DNA of 64,000 nucleotides from Methanomassiliicoccales archaeon (GTDB lineage: Archaea > Thermoplasmatota > Thermoplasmata > Methanomassiliicoccales > JACIVX01): assembly GCA_014361295.1 (NCBI GenBank), contig JACIVX010000001.1, positions 834,293 through 898,292 of the forward strand. Reading direction: 5' to 3'. Position numbers and translations under genes: made by a program. This document shows positions 1-9,688 of this stretch, one piece after another. Under the pieces are notes generated by a model. It made no database searches. It was not told the origin of the DNA and worked only from the letters and a program-made list of their open reading frames with translations. The number at the start of each line of letters is the position of its first letter. The first letter of the stretch is position 1.

Positions 1-164
1 AACATCGCATATTCAACGAAAAGTCCCTCGTATTCGACTTTTCCAATGAGGATTCCAAACCCCAATCCCATCGCCACAAGATAGAGAATCGGTTCAAAGA
101 AGGGGGGCAGAAAATTTGTTTTCCATGTCGTAAAAAAGACATCCTTGTTTCTTCTCCAGACCAT
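1..164 (-). CDS. ABC-2 type transporter permease, N-terminal fragment (cut by window edge)
   Basis: Only the first 54 or so codons are inside the window. The reading frame begins with an ATG at 164 (MVWRRNKDVF) and runs off the left edge without a stop. It holds a short basic start, the segment TNFLPPFFEPILYL and a hydrophobic stretch rich in Gly and Leu, as in NodJ-like ABC-2 permeases. It follows the ATPase gene by about 30 bases on the same strand, so the two should form one exporter. A TTG at 191 in the same frame is an alternative start. The substrate cannot be told from the sequence. Confidence 0.7.
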   Translation of the reverse strand, partial: MVWRRNKDVFFTTWKTNFLPPFFEPILYLVAMGLGFGILIGKVEYEGLFVEYAM

Positions 165-196
165 TAGAGACCGACGGCTGATGTTAGACAAAATAC

Positions 197-1108
197 TCAA
201 TCTCTCAGCCCCCTACCTGTAAGTTTTAAGAAAACATCCTCCAGCGTTGACCTCCTGATCGCCGCGTGCTGCAGAAAGAACTTCTCATTGATTTCATGAA
301 GAAGTTGTTGTGGATTGTCGGCGTAAACATAAATTCTATCCGATCCCTTTTCAGTGAAAAGGCCACTGGCTCGTAAATAACTCTCAACTTCAGGTGCCGG
401 ATCGATGATCTCGAGTACGCTTTGGCCAGAATGTCGTTCAATGAGATCCTTGGGACGGCCTTCGACGAGGATCTTTCCCTGATCCATGATGACAAGCCTA
501 TCGCACAAACGCTCCGCTTCATCCATATAATGCGTTGTCATGATGACGGTAACACCAGATTTTCGCAGTTCCCTAATCTTATCCCAGATAAGGTGCCTTG
601 CCTGAGGATCAAGACCCGTTGTTGGCTCATCCAAAATGAGAATCTTGGGGTCGTTGATAAGAGCTCTTGCGATGATAAGTCGCCTTTTCATTCCTCCGGA
701 AAGCTCAGGTATCTCGACATTAGCTTTTTCTTTCAATTGCATGAAGTCTAGAAGTTCCATTGCCTTTCTCTCTGCAACGCTCTTTTCGATCCCGAAATAG
801 CGGGCATAAACGGTCAGATTTTTCAGAACCGTGAAATCAGGGTCAAGATTATTTTCCTGAGGAGCGACTCCGATAAGCGCCTTTATTTCTCTTAGATTCT
901 TCTCGACATCCAATCCCAGTACGAACAATTTCCCAGAAGTGATCGGTGATGCACAATAAATCATCTTCATTACAGTCGTTTTGCCAGCTCCATTGGGGCC
1001 GAGAAAACCGAAACACTCTCCTTCCTTGATCTCGAAATTGATACTGTTAACGGCCGTGAATGAATCGTATCTTTTTGTCAAGTTTTCAGCTTTGACGATG
1101 GTTTTCAT
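197..1108 (-). CDS. ABC transporter ATP-binding protein (drug/lipid exporter type)
   Basis: This 303-residue protein should power an ABC-2 exporter at the membrane together with the permease that follows it. The Walker A motif GPNGAGKTT, the signature LSGGMKRR and the Walker B motif LILDEPTTGLDP are all intact. The switch histidine lies in TTHYMDEAERLCDR. About 90 residues follow the nucleotide-binding domain, as in the DrrA/NodI family. I place the start at 1108 (MKTIVKAENLTKRY) because this matches the family start. The open frame extends 16 codons further upstream, to 1156, in sequence unlike the family. The gene is divergent from the TctA-like gene. The substrate is unknown. Confidence 0.9.
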   Translation of the reverse strand: MKTIVKAENLTKRYDSFTAVNSINFEIKEGECFGFLGPNGAGKTTVMKMIYCASPITSGKLFVLGLDVEKNLREIKALIGVAPQENNLDPDFTVLKNLTVYARYFGIEKSVAERKAMELLDFMQLKEKANVEIPELSGGMKRRLIIARALINDPKILILDEPTTGLDPQARHLIWDKIRELRKSGVTVIMTTHYMDEAERLCDRLVIMDQGKILVEGRPKDLIERHSGQSVLEIIDPAPEVESYLRASGLFTEKGSDRIYVYADNPQQLLHEINEKFFLQHAAIRRSTLEDVFLKLTGRGLRD

Positions 1109-1252
1109 GCTGCCGGGTAATTGATCGAATCCATTAATTAATCTGTGTTGTTGCAATCATTAAATCTTGAACCACAAACAAACTAATTCACAGGAGAATA
1201 GTATAAGAGTAATGGAAGCACCATTTCAATTGGTAAGAAATTAATTTGCTTC

Positions 1253-2824
1253 GTGGAGGTACACATCCTTCTGTTAATTCTTTGCTTCACCGTTGCTGGT
1301 GCATGCCTAGGATGCATTAGCGGCCTCGTACCAGGAATTCACGTCAATACCTTGTGCGTCATCCTCATCACCACATACCCCTCGATAACTTCTCCTCTGA
1401 TCGAATTAGCAAATGATTTAGACCCTACCATGATACCAATCCTTTTCTCATCAATGATCGTGTCAGCAGCAACCGTCCATTCTTTCCTCGATTTCATCCC
1501 TTCTGTCTTCCTTGGTGCTCCAGAAGATCCCGAAATTCTTTCTGTTCTCCCTGGGCACAGACTGCTGCTTCGCGGGAAGGGCATGGAGGCCATTGGGTGC
1601 GCTGCGAAGGGGAGTCTCATTGGCGCATTCCTTGCAATCACGCTCGCATTTCCGTTACGGTTACTGATGGGGGCTCCTTTGAAACTGTATGAACTCCTTG
1701 TTCCTTTCATTCCAGTTATTCTCATAGCAATAGTTATTCTTCTGATCGTTTCCGAAAAGGAGGATAATCGAATTACTGCAATCATCGATGCACGCGAGGG
1801 AAGTATCGAGTTTTCATCCCCATATGTGATCCTATCACCGCCATTTCCTTCAGAAGGTGAAAGAGTGCGGATCTCTGGGAGAATTCGACACGCCTTCCTG
1901 AGATCCTATGTGGTAAATACTACCAACGGTCGTTGGAAAGTTCGCATCAAAGGAAGCATTCCTGATGGTTATGCAACAATCGAGGGTGTCTGGAGATTCG
2001 AAAAAAGAAGGATTCGAAAGAAAATGATTGCGCTCGCAATCTTTCTTTGCTCAGGCATACTTGGCTTCATCGTGCTGCACGGAAAGCTGCCTTCTAACCC
2101 ACTCCTTCCTGGCACTTCTGATAACCTGCTGTTTCCATTGCTGTCTGGTCTTTTTGGGGTGCCTTCTCTGATTCTTTCACTAGGAAGATCAAAAATCCCG
2201 CCGCAGGAATCGAAACCACACGCAAGCATCAATTTCGGTGATGCGATGAAAGGTACGGTCATCGGCGCTCTTGTAGGATGGTGTCCGGGTGTAACTTCAA
2301 CAACAGGTGCGGTTATTGCTAGTTTTATTACATCGAAGAAGAAAGTTGATCCAATCGATTCTTCAAAGGATTTTATCACAATGGTTTCCGCTCTCGGAAC
2401 CTCTGCAACCGTTTTCAATCTAGTTGCCCTCACAACGATAGGTAAGGGCAGGAGTGGGGCGATGCTCGCGGTGAGGGAAATCATAGGACCTCAGGAGATC
2501 GATGCGTCGTTGAACCAGATCTCCCCGGTCTTTTCACTCATGCTATTCTCGATCTTTTTCGCATCGCTGATTGGGTTCGCATTGACAATCGTCTTCGGAA
2601 AAAGGATCAGCAAGAAGCTTGAAAATGTCGATACAAAAAGGATCAATCTAGTCGTGCTTTTATTCTTAATCTCACTTGTTCTCTTAATGACAGGACCTAT
2701 CGGGTTCATTGTACTCGTCGCTGCAACCTGTCTTGGTCTCTTACCACCGTTAATCGGCGTCAAGAGGGTGCAACTCACTGGTTGTTTGCTTCTCCCCATC
2801 ATCATCTTCTTCGCAGAATTATGA
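1253..2824 (+). CDS. TctA/DUF112-family multi-spanning membrane protein
   Basis: This 523-residue protein has many hydrophobic segments. It resembles the archaeal branch of the TctA family, the large membrane subunit of tripartite tricarboxylate transporters. The two family-type glycine-proline signatures are visible: GLVPGIHVNT near residue 27 and GWCPGVTSTTGAVIASF near residue 342. They mark an inverted internal duplication. A soluble stretch at about 165-260 separates the halves. The start is a GTG (MEVHILLLIL). No TctB or TctC partner lies nearby, which is usual for the archaeal forms, whose substrate is not established. It is convergent with the trp operon, with 50 bases between. Confidence 0.75.
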   Translation: MEVHILLLILCFTVAGACLGCISGLVPGIHVNTLCVILITTYPSITSPLIELANDLDPTMIPILFSSMIVSAATVHSFLDFIPSVFLGAPEDPEILSVLPGHRLLLRGKGMEAIGCAAKGSLIGAFLAITLAFPLRLLMGAPLKLYELLVPFIPVILIAIVILLIVSEKEDNRITAIIDAREGSIEFSSPYVILSPPFPSEGERVRISGRIRHAFLRSYVVNTTNGRWKVRIKGSIPDGYATIEGVWRFEKRRIRKKMIALAIFLCSGILGFIVLHGKLPSNPLLPGTSDNLLFPLLSGLFGVPSLILSLGRSKIPPQESKPHASINFGDAMKGTVIGALVGWCPGVTSTTGAVIASFITSKKKVDPIDSSKDFITMVSALGTSATVFNLVALTTIGKGRSGAMLAVREIIGPQEIDASLNQISPVFSLMLFSIFFASLIGFALTIVFGKRISKKLENVDTKRINLVVLLFLISLVLLMTGPIGFIVLVAATCLGLLPPLIGVKRVQLTGCLLLPIIIFFAEL

Positions 2825-2874
2825 TTCTGAATTCTCTGATAGCGTCACACCATAATTAATTGAAAAAATATGAA

Positions 2875-3702
2875 TTAAATTCCCTGTGCATTTGTTTGAG
2901 AAATCGCCATCGCCGCTTTCATTTCACGAACATGACTCGCTATGATTGGTAAGCTCGAGTCATTTTTTCCTAGAGAATTGTATAATCTGATGAGATTGGA
3001 TCCTTCAACAATGCCGTCAGCTCCAGCTTTGACAGCAAGAGCTACCTGATCTGGCCCTGATATTCCGAATCCAAGAACCACCGGAACGTGGCTTCTGGCT
3101 TTGACAGTTTTAAGAAAAGAGAAGACAGTCTGAGGCAATTTCTCTCTCGGACCAGTAACACCAGCTACTGAAACAACGTAGACAAAACCAGAGCTGTTCT
3201 CGAGCAATCGGTCGATACGCTCATCACCGGATGTCGGGGCAATGATTCTGATAATGTCAAGACCGTTTGATCTGGCGATTTTGTCGATTTCCTCCGATTC
3301 CTCCAAGGGGAGATCAACAAGGAGTAAGCCATCAACGCCCGCTTGTGATGCCAATTCACAGAAACGCTCGATCCCGAATTGAATAATCGGATTGAGATAG
3401 CTCATAATGATGATTGGCTTATCGTTTTCAAATACTCTCACATCAGAAACCAACTCGAATAGATGCCTCATCTGAAATCCGTTTGCCAAAGAGCGCATCA
3501 TTGCACCTTGTATAAGAGGCCCATCAGCGATTGGGTCTGAGAATGGAATGCCAATTTCCAAAATATCCGCTCCAGAGTTGATAAGATTATGAATCAATTT
3601 TTTTGAGAAGTCGATCGAAGGATCACCAGCACATACGTATGGAATGTACGCAGCGATTCCCTTGTGTCTGAGAGATGCGAAGGTATTCGAGATTCTGGTC
3701 AT
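2875..3702 (-). CDS. trpA: Tryptophan synthase alpha chain
   Basis: TrpA (275 residues) cleaves indole-3-glycerol phosphate to indole and glyceraldehyde 3-phosphate and passes indole to TrpB. The catalytic glutamate lies in LEIGIPFSDPIADGP near residue 48, and the second acid in GLLLVDLPLEES. The phosphate-binding loop GFGISGPDQV is also present. It is the last gene of the trp operon. Its ATG overlaps the trpB stop by one base (TAATG), which points to coupled translation. The length is normal and nothing appears to be missing. Confidence 0.97.
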   Translation of the reverse strand: MTRISNTFASLRHKGIAAYIPYVCAGDPSIDFSKKLIHNLINSGADILEIGIPFSDPIADGPLIQGAMMRSLANGFQMRHLFELVSDVRVFENDKPIIIMSYLNPIIQFGIERFCELASQAGVDGLLLVDLPLEESEEIDKIARSNGLDIIRIIAPTSGDERIDRLLENSSGFVYVVSVAGVTGPREKLPQTVFSFLKTVKARSHVPVVLGFGISGPDQVALAVKAGADGIVEGSNLIRLYNSLGKNDSSLPIIASHVREMKAAMAISQTNAQGI

Positions 3703-4877
3703 TATTTCTCCTCCATCTCAGCAACCTGTGCCACGTCCTTGTCTCCTCTACCAGAAAGATTGACAATGATGATTCCGTCGTTAAAAAGATCCTTCGCCGA
3801 ACGCAACACAAATGCAATCGCATGAGCGCTTTCCAGAGCGGGAATAATTCCTTCTGTTTCAGATAGTATCCGGAATGCCGTGAGGGCATCTCGATCGCTG
3901 ACCGCGACGTAATTCACTCGACCAATCGATTTGAGATAGGCATGTTCCGGCCCGACGCCAGGATAATCCAGACCAGCAGCGATGGAGTGCGTCTCAGAAA
4001 TTTGTCCCTCTTCATTCTGCAAAATCATCGTTCGAGCACCATGCAGAACGCCTTCTCTCCCAGCCACCAGACTTGCGGCATGCCTGCCCGTCTCAACACC
4101 TTCACCAGCGGCTTCGACTCCGTACATCCTGACATTGCTGTGTGGGAGAAAAGGATGAAAGAGTCCAAGTGCATTGCTGCCGCCACCAACGCATGCGACA
4201 AGCGCATCTGGCATTTCCTTTGCTTGCTCAAGAATCTGTTCCCTCGCTTCCTCCCCAATCACACACTGGAAATCACGAACGATCGTTGGATATGGGTGCG
4301 GACCGACGACACTTCCAATAAGATAATGTGTATGATCGCTCGTTGCAGCGTAATCCCTCATTGCCTCGTTGATCGCATCTTTCAGTGTTCTCGATCCCGA
4401 TTTGACGACATTGATCTTGGCACCAAGCAACGACATTCTGAAGCAATTGAGCCTTTGCCTCTCAACATCGACCTCTCCCATGTAAATCTCACACTTGATA
4501 CCCAACAGCGCACATGCCGTAGCCGTTGCTACTCCATGCTGGCCTGCCCCAGTCTCAGCGATAATTCTATCTTTGCCCATCCATTTCGCAAGAAGCGCCT
4601 GGCCGAGGGCGTTGTTGATCTTATGAGACCCCGTATGAGCGAGGTCTTCGCGCTTCAAAAATATTCTGGCGCCTCCGCATCGTTTCGAAAGCCGTCTCGC
4701 AAAGTATAGTGGAGTGGGTCTTCCTGCGTAATTGTGAAGAAGATCGTTAAGTTCTTCTCTGAACGTACTATCATTCTTCACCCTGTTGTATTCTTTTTCG
4801 AGGTCCTTCAGAGCTTTCATGAGTATTTCTGGCACATACATACCGCCAAATCGTCCGAAATATCGGACATTAGTCAA
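3702..4877 (-). CDS. trpB: Tryptophan synthase beta chain
   Basis: TrpB joins indole and serine to form tryptophan using pyridoxal phosphate. The PLP lysine sits in [13 protein letters not shown] near residue 85, the phosphate cradle is [10 protein letters not shown], and the catalytic glutamate follows in the ETGAGQHG segment. It looks like the canonical TrpB1 form. I chose the TTG at 4877 ([12 protein letters not shown]). It lies six bases after AGGAGGTG and overlaps the trpF stop as TTGA, like other junctions in the operon. A GTG at 4886 is the alternative, and it would sit on top of the ribosome-binding site. Confidence 0.97.
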   Translation of the reverse strand: MTNVRYFGRFGGMYVPEILMKALKDLEKEYNRVKNDSTFREELNDLLHNYAGRPTPLYFARRLSKRCGGARIFLKREDLAHTGSHKINNALGQALLAKWMGKDRIIAETGAGQHGVATATACALLGIKCEIYMGEVDVERQRLNCFRMSLLGAKINVVKSGSRTLKDAINEAMRDYAATSDHTHYLIGSVVGPHPYPTIVRDFQCVIGEEAREQILEQAKEMPDALVACVGGGSNALGLFHPFLPHSNVRMYGVEAAGEGVETGRHAASLVAGREGVLHGARTMILQNEEGQISETHSIAAGLDYPGVGPEHAYLKSIGRVNYVAVSDRDALTAFRILSETEGIIPALESAHAIAFVLRSAKDLFNDGIIIVNLSGRGDKDVAQVAEMEEK

Positions 4878-5461
4878 ACTCTGCACCTCCTGATGAATTC
4901 CGAAACTAATTGTGGATCCTTTTTGCCGATAGTTCTCTCTACACCAGACGATACATCAACCCCGTACGGTTTCAAAGATTTCACGACATGCAGATTATCG
5001 AGATTCAACCCACCAGCAATAATCGCCCTGCGACAACTCTTAATAGGAATGCTCCTGTAATCGTGAGATAATCCTGATCCAGGGACAGGCCCATCAAAAA
5101 GTAACGCATCGGCGACATCAAAGAACTCTTGGATTTCTTTTTCCAGCGGCTTCACTGCTCTGATAACGGGAATCCCGCATGCCTTTATTTTCTCAATTTC
5201 TGATCTACCAAAGGTATACAGTTGAATGACGTCAACACCTGCGTCTTCCACCATCTTCACAGCTGCATCAACACTTCCAGGCAAACAAACGAGAACTGTT
5301 TTTGTGAAAGGTCCGATCGTAGATGTGATGTCGCGGATATCTTTAAGAGGTAAACTCCGCGCCTTCGAAGGATAATGAACGAAACCAAGGGCATCTGGGT
5401 CAAATGATTCACACATCCAGGCATCTTCAGCATTTGTGATTCCACAGATCTTGACCTTCAA
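4874..5461 (-). CDS. trpF: Phosphoribosylanthranilate isomerase
   Basis: This 195-residue TIM-barrel enzyme converts phosphoribosylanthranilate to its carboxyphenylamino-deoxyribulose isomer. The N-terminal VKICGIT carries the catalytic cysteine. The catalytic aspartate lies in [11 protein letters not shown], and the phosphate loop is [15 protein letters not shown]. Its start overlaps the trpD/C stop by four bases. Here trpF is a separate gene, whereas trpD and trpC are fused. Confidence 0.95.
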   Translation of the reverse strand: MKVKICGITNAEDAWMCESFDPDALGFVHYPSKARSLPLKDIRDITSTIGPFTKTVLVCLPGSVDAAVKMVEDAGVDVIQLYTFGRSEIEKIKACGIPVIRAVKPLEKEIQEFFDVADALLFDGPVPGSGLSHDYRSIPIKSCRRAIIAGGLNLDNLHVVKSLKPYGVDVSSGVERTIGKKDPQLVSEFIRRCRV

Positions 5462-7431
5462 TTCTTCATCCTCCTTGCCGCGGTGACAATTTCAGCGATC
5501 TTATCCGCAGGTCTCTCGGCTGTCAGGAAAGATGAACCGATCAATGCAGCGTCGAACCCTTGCAATGCCTCGAGATCCTTCGCTCCCATTATTCCGCTCT
5601 CAGCGATCAGGAGCTTGTCGCCGGTGATCATTTTTTTCACGTGCGGTAGTATCGATAAATCAGTTCTCAACGTCTGGAGGTTTCTAGAATTAATGCCAAC
5701 GAGTCTAATGATGTCATAATTCGAACATGTGATGATCTTCTCGACATCCCCACCATCGTGCACTTCGATTATTGGCTCAAGACCAAATCGGATGCTTTCT
5801 TGAATGAGTGCTTCGATCCTATCCTGTTTAAGCGCCTTCGAGATAATAAGTATGGAATCAGCTCCGAGTTCCGCCGCGACCCTGATTTGTTCTTCGGATA
5901 CGATGAAATCCTTGAAAAGCATTGGAATATCGATTTTTTCCCGGAAGAATGTGAAAAGATTCGGATCGCCAAAGAAGAAGTCCTCTTCGACGATGACCGA
6001 CATACCGTCGAGTCCGTACGACTCATACAGCTCAGCGATTAAGGACGGCTCTGGCGGGATGTATAAATCCTTAGACGAGGGGATGCGATTCTTGAACTCT
6101 CCAAGAATCGCGAGACCTTCCGCACTGAGAATTGCATCAGACATCTTTCGTCTTGCGTGTCGATTGAAGCGGGACTGCGAGTGGATATTTAATTTTCTTT
6201 CGGATAGCAGGCGAAGTATTTTTGTCAGAATAATGACAGTTAGTGCACCTGGTGATTTGAAAAGATTATCGTCAAGTCCTTTGAGCAACTGAGCGCCTCG
6301 TTCTGAAATCATGATTTCCTTAGCCATTTCCACTGTCAGATCCGTGCACCTGTATACAAGTGACTCGGGGCATATGACAGTTTTTCTCAGAGAGGCGATA
6401 CTCATCGTTCGTTGGCGTTCCACTTCAAGTCTATTTACGAATGAATGAAATCCTTTGAGCTTCGAAAGTGCCTTGCCGCTGATAATCGCTTTACGAGCGA
6501 TTTTGATACCCTCCTCGATATTTTCGGCCATGTTGGCTGCATAAAGAGCGGCGCCAGCATTAAGCAGGACGAGATCCAGTTTCGGATTGGATTCGCCACG
6601 CAACACAGATAACGCGATCCTCGCATTTTCGAAGGGGCCTCCGCCCCTGATTTCGTCAGGCTCTGCCAGGTCAATTCCAAATTCAGCTGGTGAAATACTG
6701 TAGCTGAAAATCTTATTCTCTTTTAGCTCGACCACTATTGTTTCGCCTGTATTCGTGATCTCGTCCAGACCATTTCCATGGACAACAAGCGCATGCTGCA
6801 CCTCGAGAGAACGAAGGATGTTTGCCACTGTCTGTGCGACTGACGGTTTGTAGACCCCTATAAGTCGATATGGCGGGTTCGCGGGATTGGCCAGGGGTCC
6901 AAGGAGATTGAAGAGTGTTGGAATGCCGATTTCCTTCCGCGTCGAGTTGACATTTTTCATCAACACATGAAAGGTAGGAGCAAAGAGAAATCCCAAGTCA
7001 GCTTCAAAAAGACACCTCTCGACGTAAGGGGGATCGAGATCAAAAGGAATGCCCATTGCACGCAACAAATCTGCCGATCCGCATCTGCTCGAGACTGAGC
7101 GATTTCCATGCTTCGCAACTGGTGCACCCGCTGCCGATACAACAAAGGAAGCAACTGTGCTCACGTTAAATGTGCCAGAATTGTCCCCGCCCGTCCCGCA
7201 CACATCAACGGCGCCAGGCGGAGATGGAATCCGGACGGCATTGTCAAGCATCTCAGTGATAAACCCGAGCATTTCATGCTCCCTTTCTCCCTTCATCTTC
7301 ATCGCCGTAAGGAATGCCGCGATTTGACCTGACGTGGCTTCACCGAGCATCATTTCACGCATCACCGCTCGTGCTGCTGAGTAAGTGAGATCGTAGCCCT
7401 CAACCACCTGTTTTATCGCTTCGCGAATCAT
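5458..7431 (-). CDS. trpDC: Anthranilate phosphoribosyltransferase / indole-3-glycerol-phosphate synthase fusion
   Basis: This 657-residue protein carries two pathway enzymes. Residues 1 to about 335 are TrpD, with GTGGDNSGTFNVST at 79-92 binding the phosphoribosyl substrate and KHGNRSVSSRCGSADLL at 107. Residues from about 430 to 657 are TrpC, with a catalytic lysine at 507 in LFKDFIVSEEQ, IIEVHD, GINSRNLQTL and LIAESGI. The N-terminal TrpC motif is divergent (GEFKNRIPSSKDL), but its Glu and Lys remain. A linker of about 90 residues (336-430) matches nothing I recognise. There is no stop or frameshift between the halves. The gene sits in frame between trpG and trpF with 4-base overlaps at both ends. 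Confidence 0.93.
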   Translation of the reverse strand: MIREAIKQVVEGYDLTYSAARAVMREMMLGEATSGQIAAFLTAMKMKGEREHEMLGFITEMLDNAVRIPSPPGAVDVCGTGGDNSGTFNVSTVASFVVSAAGAPVAKHGNRSVSSRCGSADLLRAMGIPFDLDPPYVERCLFEADLGFLFAPTFHVLMKNVNSTRKEIGIPTLFNLLGPLANPANPPYRLIGVYKPSVAQTVANILRSLEVQHALVVHGNGLDEITNTGETIVVELKENKIFSYSISPAEFGIDLAEPDEIRGGGPFENARIALSVLRGESNPKLDLVLLNAGAALYAANMAENIEEGIKIARKAIISGKALSKLKGFHSFVNRLEVERQRTMSIASLRKTVICPESLVYRCTDLTVEMAKEIMISERGAQLLKGLDDNLFKSPGALTVIILTKILRLLSERKLNIHSQSRFNRHARRKMSDAILSAEGLAILGEFKNRIPSSKDLYIPPEPSLIAELYESYGLDGMSVIVEEDFFFGDPNLFTFFREKIDIPMLFKDFIVSEEQIRVAAELGADSILIISKALKQDRIEALIQESIRFGLEPIIEVHDGGDVEKIITCSNYDIIRLVGINSRNLQTLRTDLSILPHVKKMITGDKLLIAESGIMGAKDLEALQGFDAALIGSSFLTAERPADKIAEIVTAARRMKN

Positions 7432-8003
7432 TTCCTACACATCCTCAGGAAGTTCGAAAGAATCTGTTTTCCATAGGCAGTCAACACAGACTCTGGATGA
7501 AACTGCAGACCGTAGACAGGCTTATTCCCGACTCTAAGGGCCATGATTTCCTTATTTTCGCTTTCTGCGAGGATTTTCAGAGAGGCCGGAAGACTGTCAC
7601 GTTCAACTATCAATGAATGGTATCGAACCGCCACGAATTCGGAGGGTACACCATCAAAAATCGGATCAAAGAAATGTCGAACCCGCCCAAGCTTACCGTG
7701 CAATGTTCGCTCTGCTCTCACAACATTTCCACCGCAGACATAGGCGATAACTTGATGACCCAAGCAGACTCCGAGAGTTGGCATACCAAATCCATTGTTG
7801 GCTGCGATGTCCAGACTTCCCTTTGCGTCCCTAGGATGACCGGGACCGGGAGAAATAACGAACCCATCACACTTCTGGGAAAATCGATAAAGATCTGGTG
7901 AATCATTTCTAAGTACGTGGACGGCCGCACCGAGCTCGCCGAGATACTGTACAATGTTATACACAAAAGAATCGTAATTATCGACAATGAGAATCTCAGT
8001 CAA
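7428..8003 (-). CDS. trpG: Anthranilate synthase glutamine amidotransferase subunit
   Basis: TrpG (191 residues) hydrolyses glutamine and passes ammonia to TrpE. The oxyanion segment is VISPGPGHPRDA. The catalytic cysteine lies in LGVCLGHQ, and the His-Glu pair in LQFHPESVLT. The VYNIVQYLGELG start is typical. Its ATG overlaps the trpE stop by four bases, and its stop overlaps the trpD/C start in the same way. A p-aminobenzoate amidotransferase is the usual alternative, but the operon settles the role. Confidence 0.95.
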   Translation of the reverse strand: MTEILIVDNYDSFVYNIVQYLGELGAAVHVLRNDSPDLYRFSQKCDGFVISPGPGHPRDAKGSLDIAANNGFGMPTLGVCLGHQVIAYVCGGNVVRAERTLHGKLGRVRHFFDPIFDGVPSEFVAVRYHSLIVERDSLPASLKILAESENKEIMALRVGNKPVYGLQFHPESVLTAYGKQILSNFLRMCRK

Positions 8004-9361
8004 TGGAAACCCTCCTCCGAAATCGATCTGATGGCTTCCAGCATCGCCTTCATTTTATGCTCTGTTTCATTGAATTCGTTAATCGGCACAGAATCCGCAA
8101 CGATTCCTGCTCCCGCCTGAATCCTCGCTTTGCCATCAGTAACTGTGATCGATCTGATCGTTATGGCGAAATCCATATTCCCTGTAAAATCAAAATAGCC
8201 GACTGCTCCCGCATAAGGCCCTCTCGGATCTTTTTCCAGCTCCGAAATGATTTCCATGGCACGTATCTTCGGTGCTCCAGAAACGGTGCCAGCAGGGAAA
8301 CAACTGCGCAGCGCATCAAAGGCGTCACAATCATCGCGCAATTCCCCCTCAACGTTCGAAACGATATGCTGCACATGCGAATATTTCTCAACGGCCATGA
8401 GTTCAGTGACTTTCACTGTACCGAATTTTGAAACCCTTCCAAGATCATTCCTAGAAAGATCGACAAGCATGAGATGCTCGGCTCTTTCCTTTTCGTCGAG
8501 GAGCATCTCGATTTTCAGCTTCTCATCCTCTTCCCTGTCTCCATCCCTTCTTCTCGTACCCGCCAAAGGCCTTGTTACAAGTTTCCTTCCTTCTAGTCTC
8601 ACGAGCATTTCGGGTGAGGAACCAAGAAGCTTGACACCATTGAAATCGAGGAAGAAGAGATATGGTGAGGGATTAATTCGACGTAACGCAATATACATCG
8701 CGAGAGGATCACCTTCGACGGAAAACTCGTATCTGCGCGAGAGAACAACTTGAAATATATCGCCGTCCAGAATGAACCTTTTGGCGTCCTCAACGATCCG
8801 CTCATATTCATTCTTGTCGATATTTGCCGCAGGATTTCCAATGCGAACGAACGGCTTCTCTGGGTGTCGAATTTCTCCCAGGGACTTCTGAAGTTCATGT
8901 AGATTGCCATGGGTGATGAGAAAGGTTCGATTGTTGAGATGATCGATGCAAACAAGATGATTCGGGAGCATAAAGTACGTCTCTGGCATATTATCGATTT
9001 TTTTGTCCAATCCATTGACGGTTTCCAAAAACCTTACCATCTCATATCCAAGATAGCCCACGATGCCGCCAGAAAATGGCGCCAGTTCGGAGGCGCCGCA
9101 GTCAAATGAACGGAAGTATTCTCTTAAATTAAGAAAAGGATTCTCCACTTCAAAAACCTCGCCATCGATCTCCACCGTGTGATCTCTCGACTTAAAAACC
9201 GACAAAGGGTCCACACCGATGAAAGAATACCGTGCGGTTCTACTCGTGCCTTCAACGGATTCAAGTAGAAAACATTCACCTGGAAATTCTTCTCTCAAAG
9301 ATGAAAAGATCGATACCGGATCCGCAATCGGCCCTTCGCGCAACGCAATACTCACTTTCAA
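8000..9361 (-). CDS. trpE: Anthranilate synthase component I
   Basis: TrpE (453 residues) converts chorismate and ammonia to anthranilate at the head of the pathway. The chorismate-binding core is intact: ILDGDIFQVVLSRR, LGSSPEMLVR, PLAGTRRRDGDREEDEKL, LVDLSRNDLGRV and FPAGTVSGAPKIRAMEII. An LLES segment near residue 33 with RYSFIG matches the tryptophan feedback site of regulated TrpE proteins, so allosteric inhibition is likely. The longest start is a TTG at 9361. A GTG two codons later is the other candidate. It is the first structural gene of the trp operon. Confidence 0.95.
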   Translation of the reverse strand: MKVSIALREGPIADPVSIFSSLREEFPGECFLLESVEGTSRTARYSFIGVDPLSVFKSRDHTVEIDGEVFEVENPFLNLREYFRSFDCGASELAPFSGGIVGYLGYEMVRFLETVNGLDKKIDNMPETYFMLPNHLVCIDHLNNRTFLITHGNLHELQKSLGEIRHPEKPFVRIGNPAANIDKNEYERIVEDAKRFILDGDIFQVVLSRRYEFSVEGDPLAMYIALRRINPSPYLFFLDFNGVKLLGSSPEMLVRLEGRKLVTRPLAGTRRRDGDREEDEKLKIEMLLDEKERAEHLMLVDLSRNDLGRVSKFGTVKVTELMAVEKYSHVQHIVSNVEGELRDDCDAFDALRSCFPAGTVSGAPKIRAMEIISELEKDPRGPYAGAVGYFDFTGNMDFAITIRSITVTDGKARIQAGAGIVADSVPINEFNETEHKMKAMLEAIRSISEEGFH

Positions 9362-9688
9362 TGGTTTTTTCGGCCGTAATTGTGAAAACTCATTGGAATT
9401 CTTTGTTCGGTTTCCAAAGTAAATCCCCGCTTCGTTTCATGTTTGATAGCGAACAGCAATGTAATATTTATAACTTTATTGAACAAAAAAGTACTATAAA
9501 ATTACCGCTCGCAAACAATAATATTCAAGTTCCATACACCAAAACCCAATGTTAGATAATGACGATAAACAGAGTCTTCATTTTTCTATAAAATTAAAGA
9601 ATTAAGTCATAGGAATGTTCTATGTTCTAAGCTATAAAATAAAAAGAAATACAAGATGTAAAGAATAGTTACTACCCCAGAGGATCAA
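9362..9688. promoter_or_regulatory. Divergent trp operon / MBL nuclease promoter region
   Basis: This AT-rich gap of 327 bases separates trpE (-) from the MBL nuclease gene (+). On the minus strand AAGTTATAAATATT (9463-9476) is a good TATA candidate for the trp operon. On the plus strand GCTATAAAATAAAAAG (9631-9646) lies about 55 bases before the GTG of the nuclease gene. I found no TGTACA-type TrpY box by eye. Apart from the possible leader peptide at 9390-9440, I see no gene here. Confidence 0.5.
9390..9440 (-). CDS. Possible 16-residue leader peptide upstream of trpE
   Basis: A short frame starts with ATG at 9440 and encodes MKRSGDLLWKPNKEFQ, then TGA. It contains one Trp codon and ends 28 bases before trpE. 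A TATA-like element at 9463-9476 (minus strand) lies about 29 bases upstream of this ATG, which is the spacing expected of a leaderless archaeal transcript. This could be a regulatory upstream ORF or chance. No attenuator hairpin was identified. Confidence 0.3.
   Translation of the reverse strand: MKRSGDLLWKPNKEFQ

Noticed and set aside
3942..4709. 255-codon plus-strand ORF inside trpB
   Set aside because: trpB on the opposite strand is unmistakable. The plus-strand product shows no motif and is a shadow frame.
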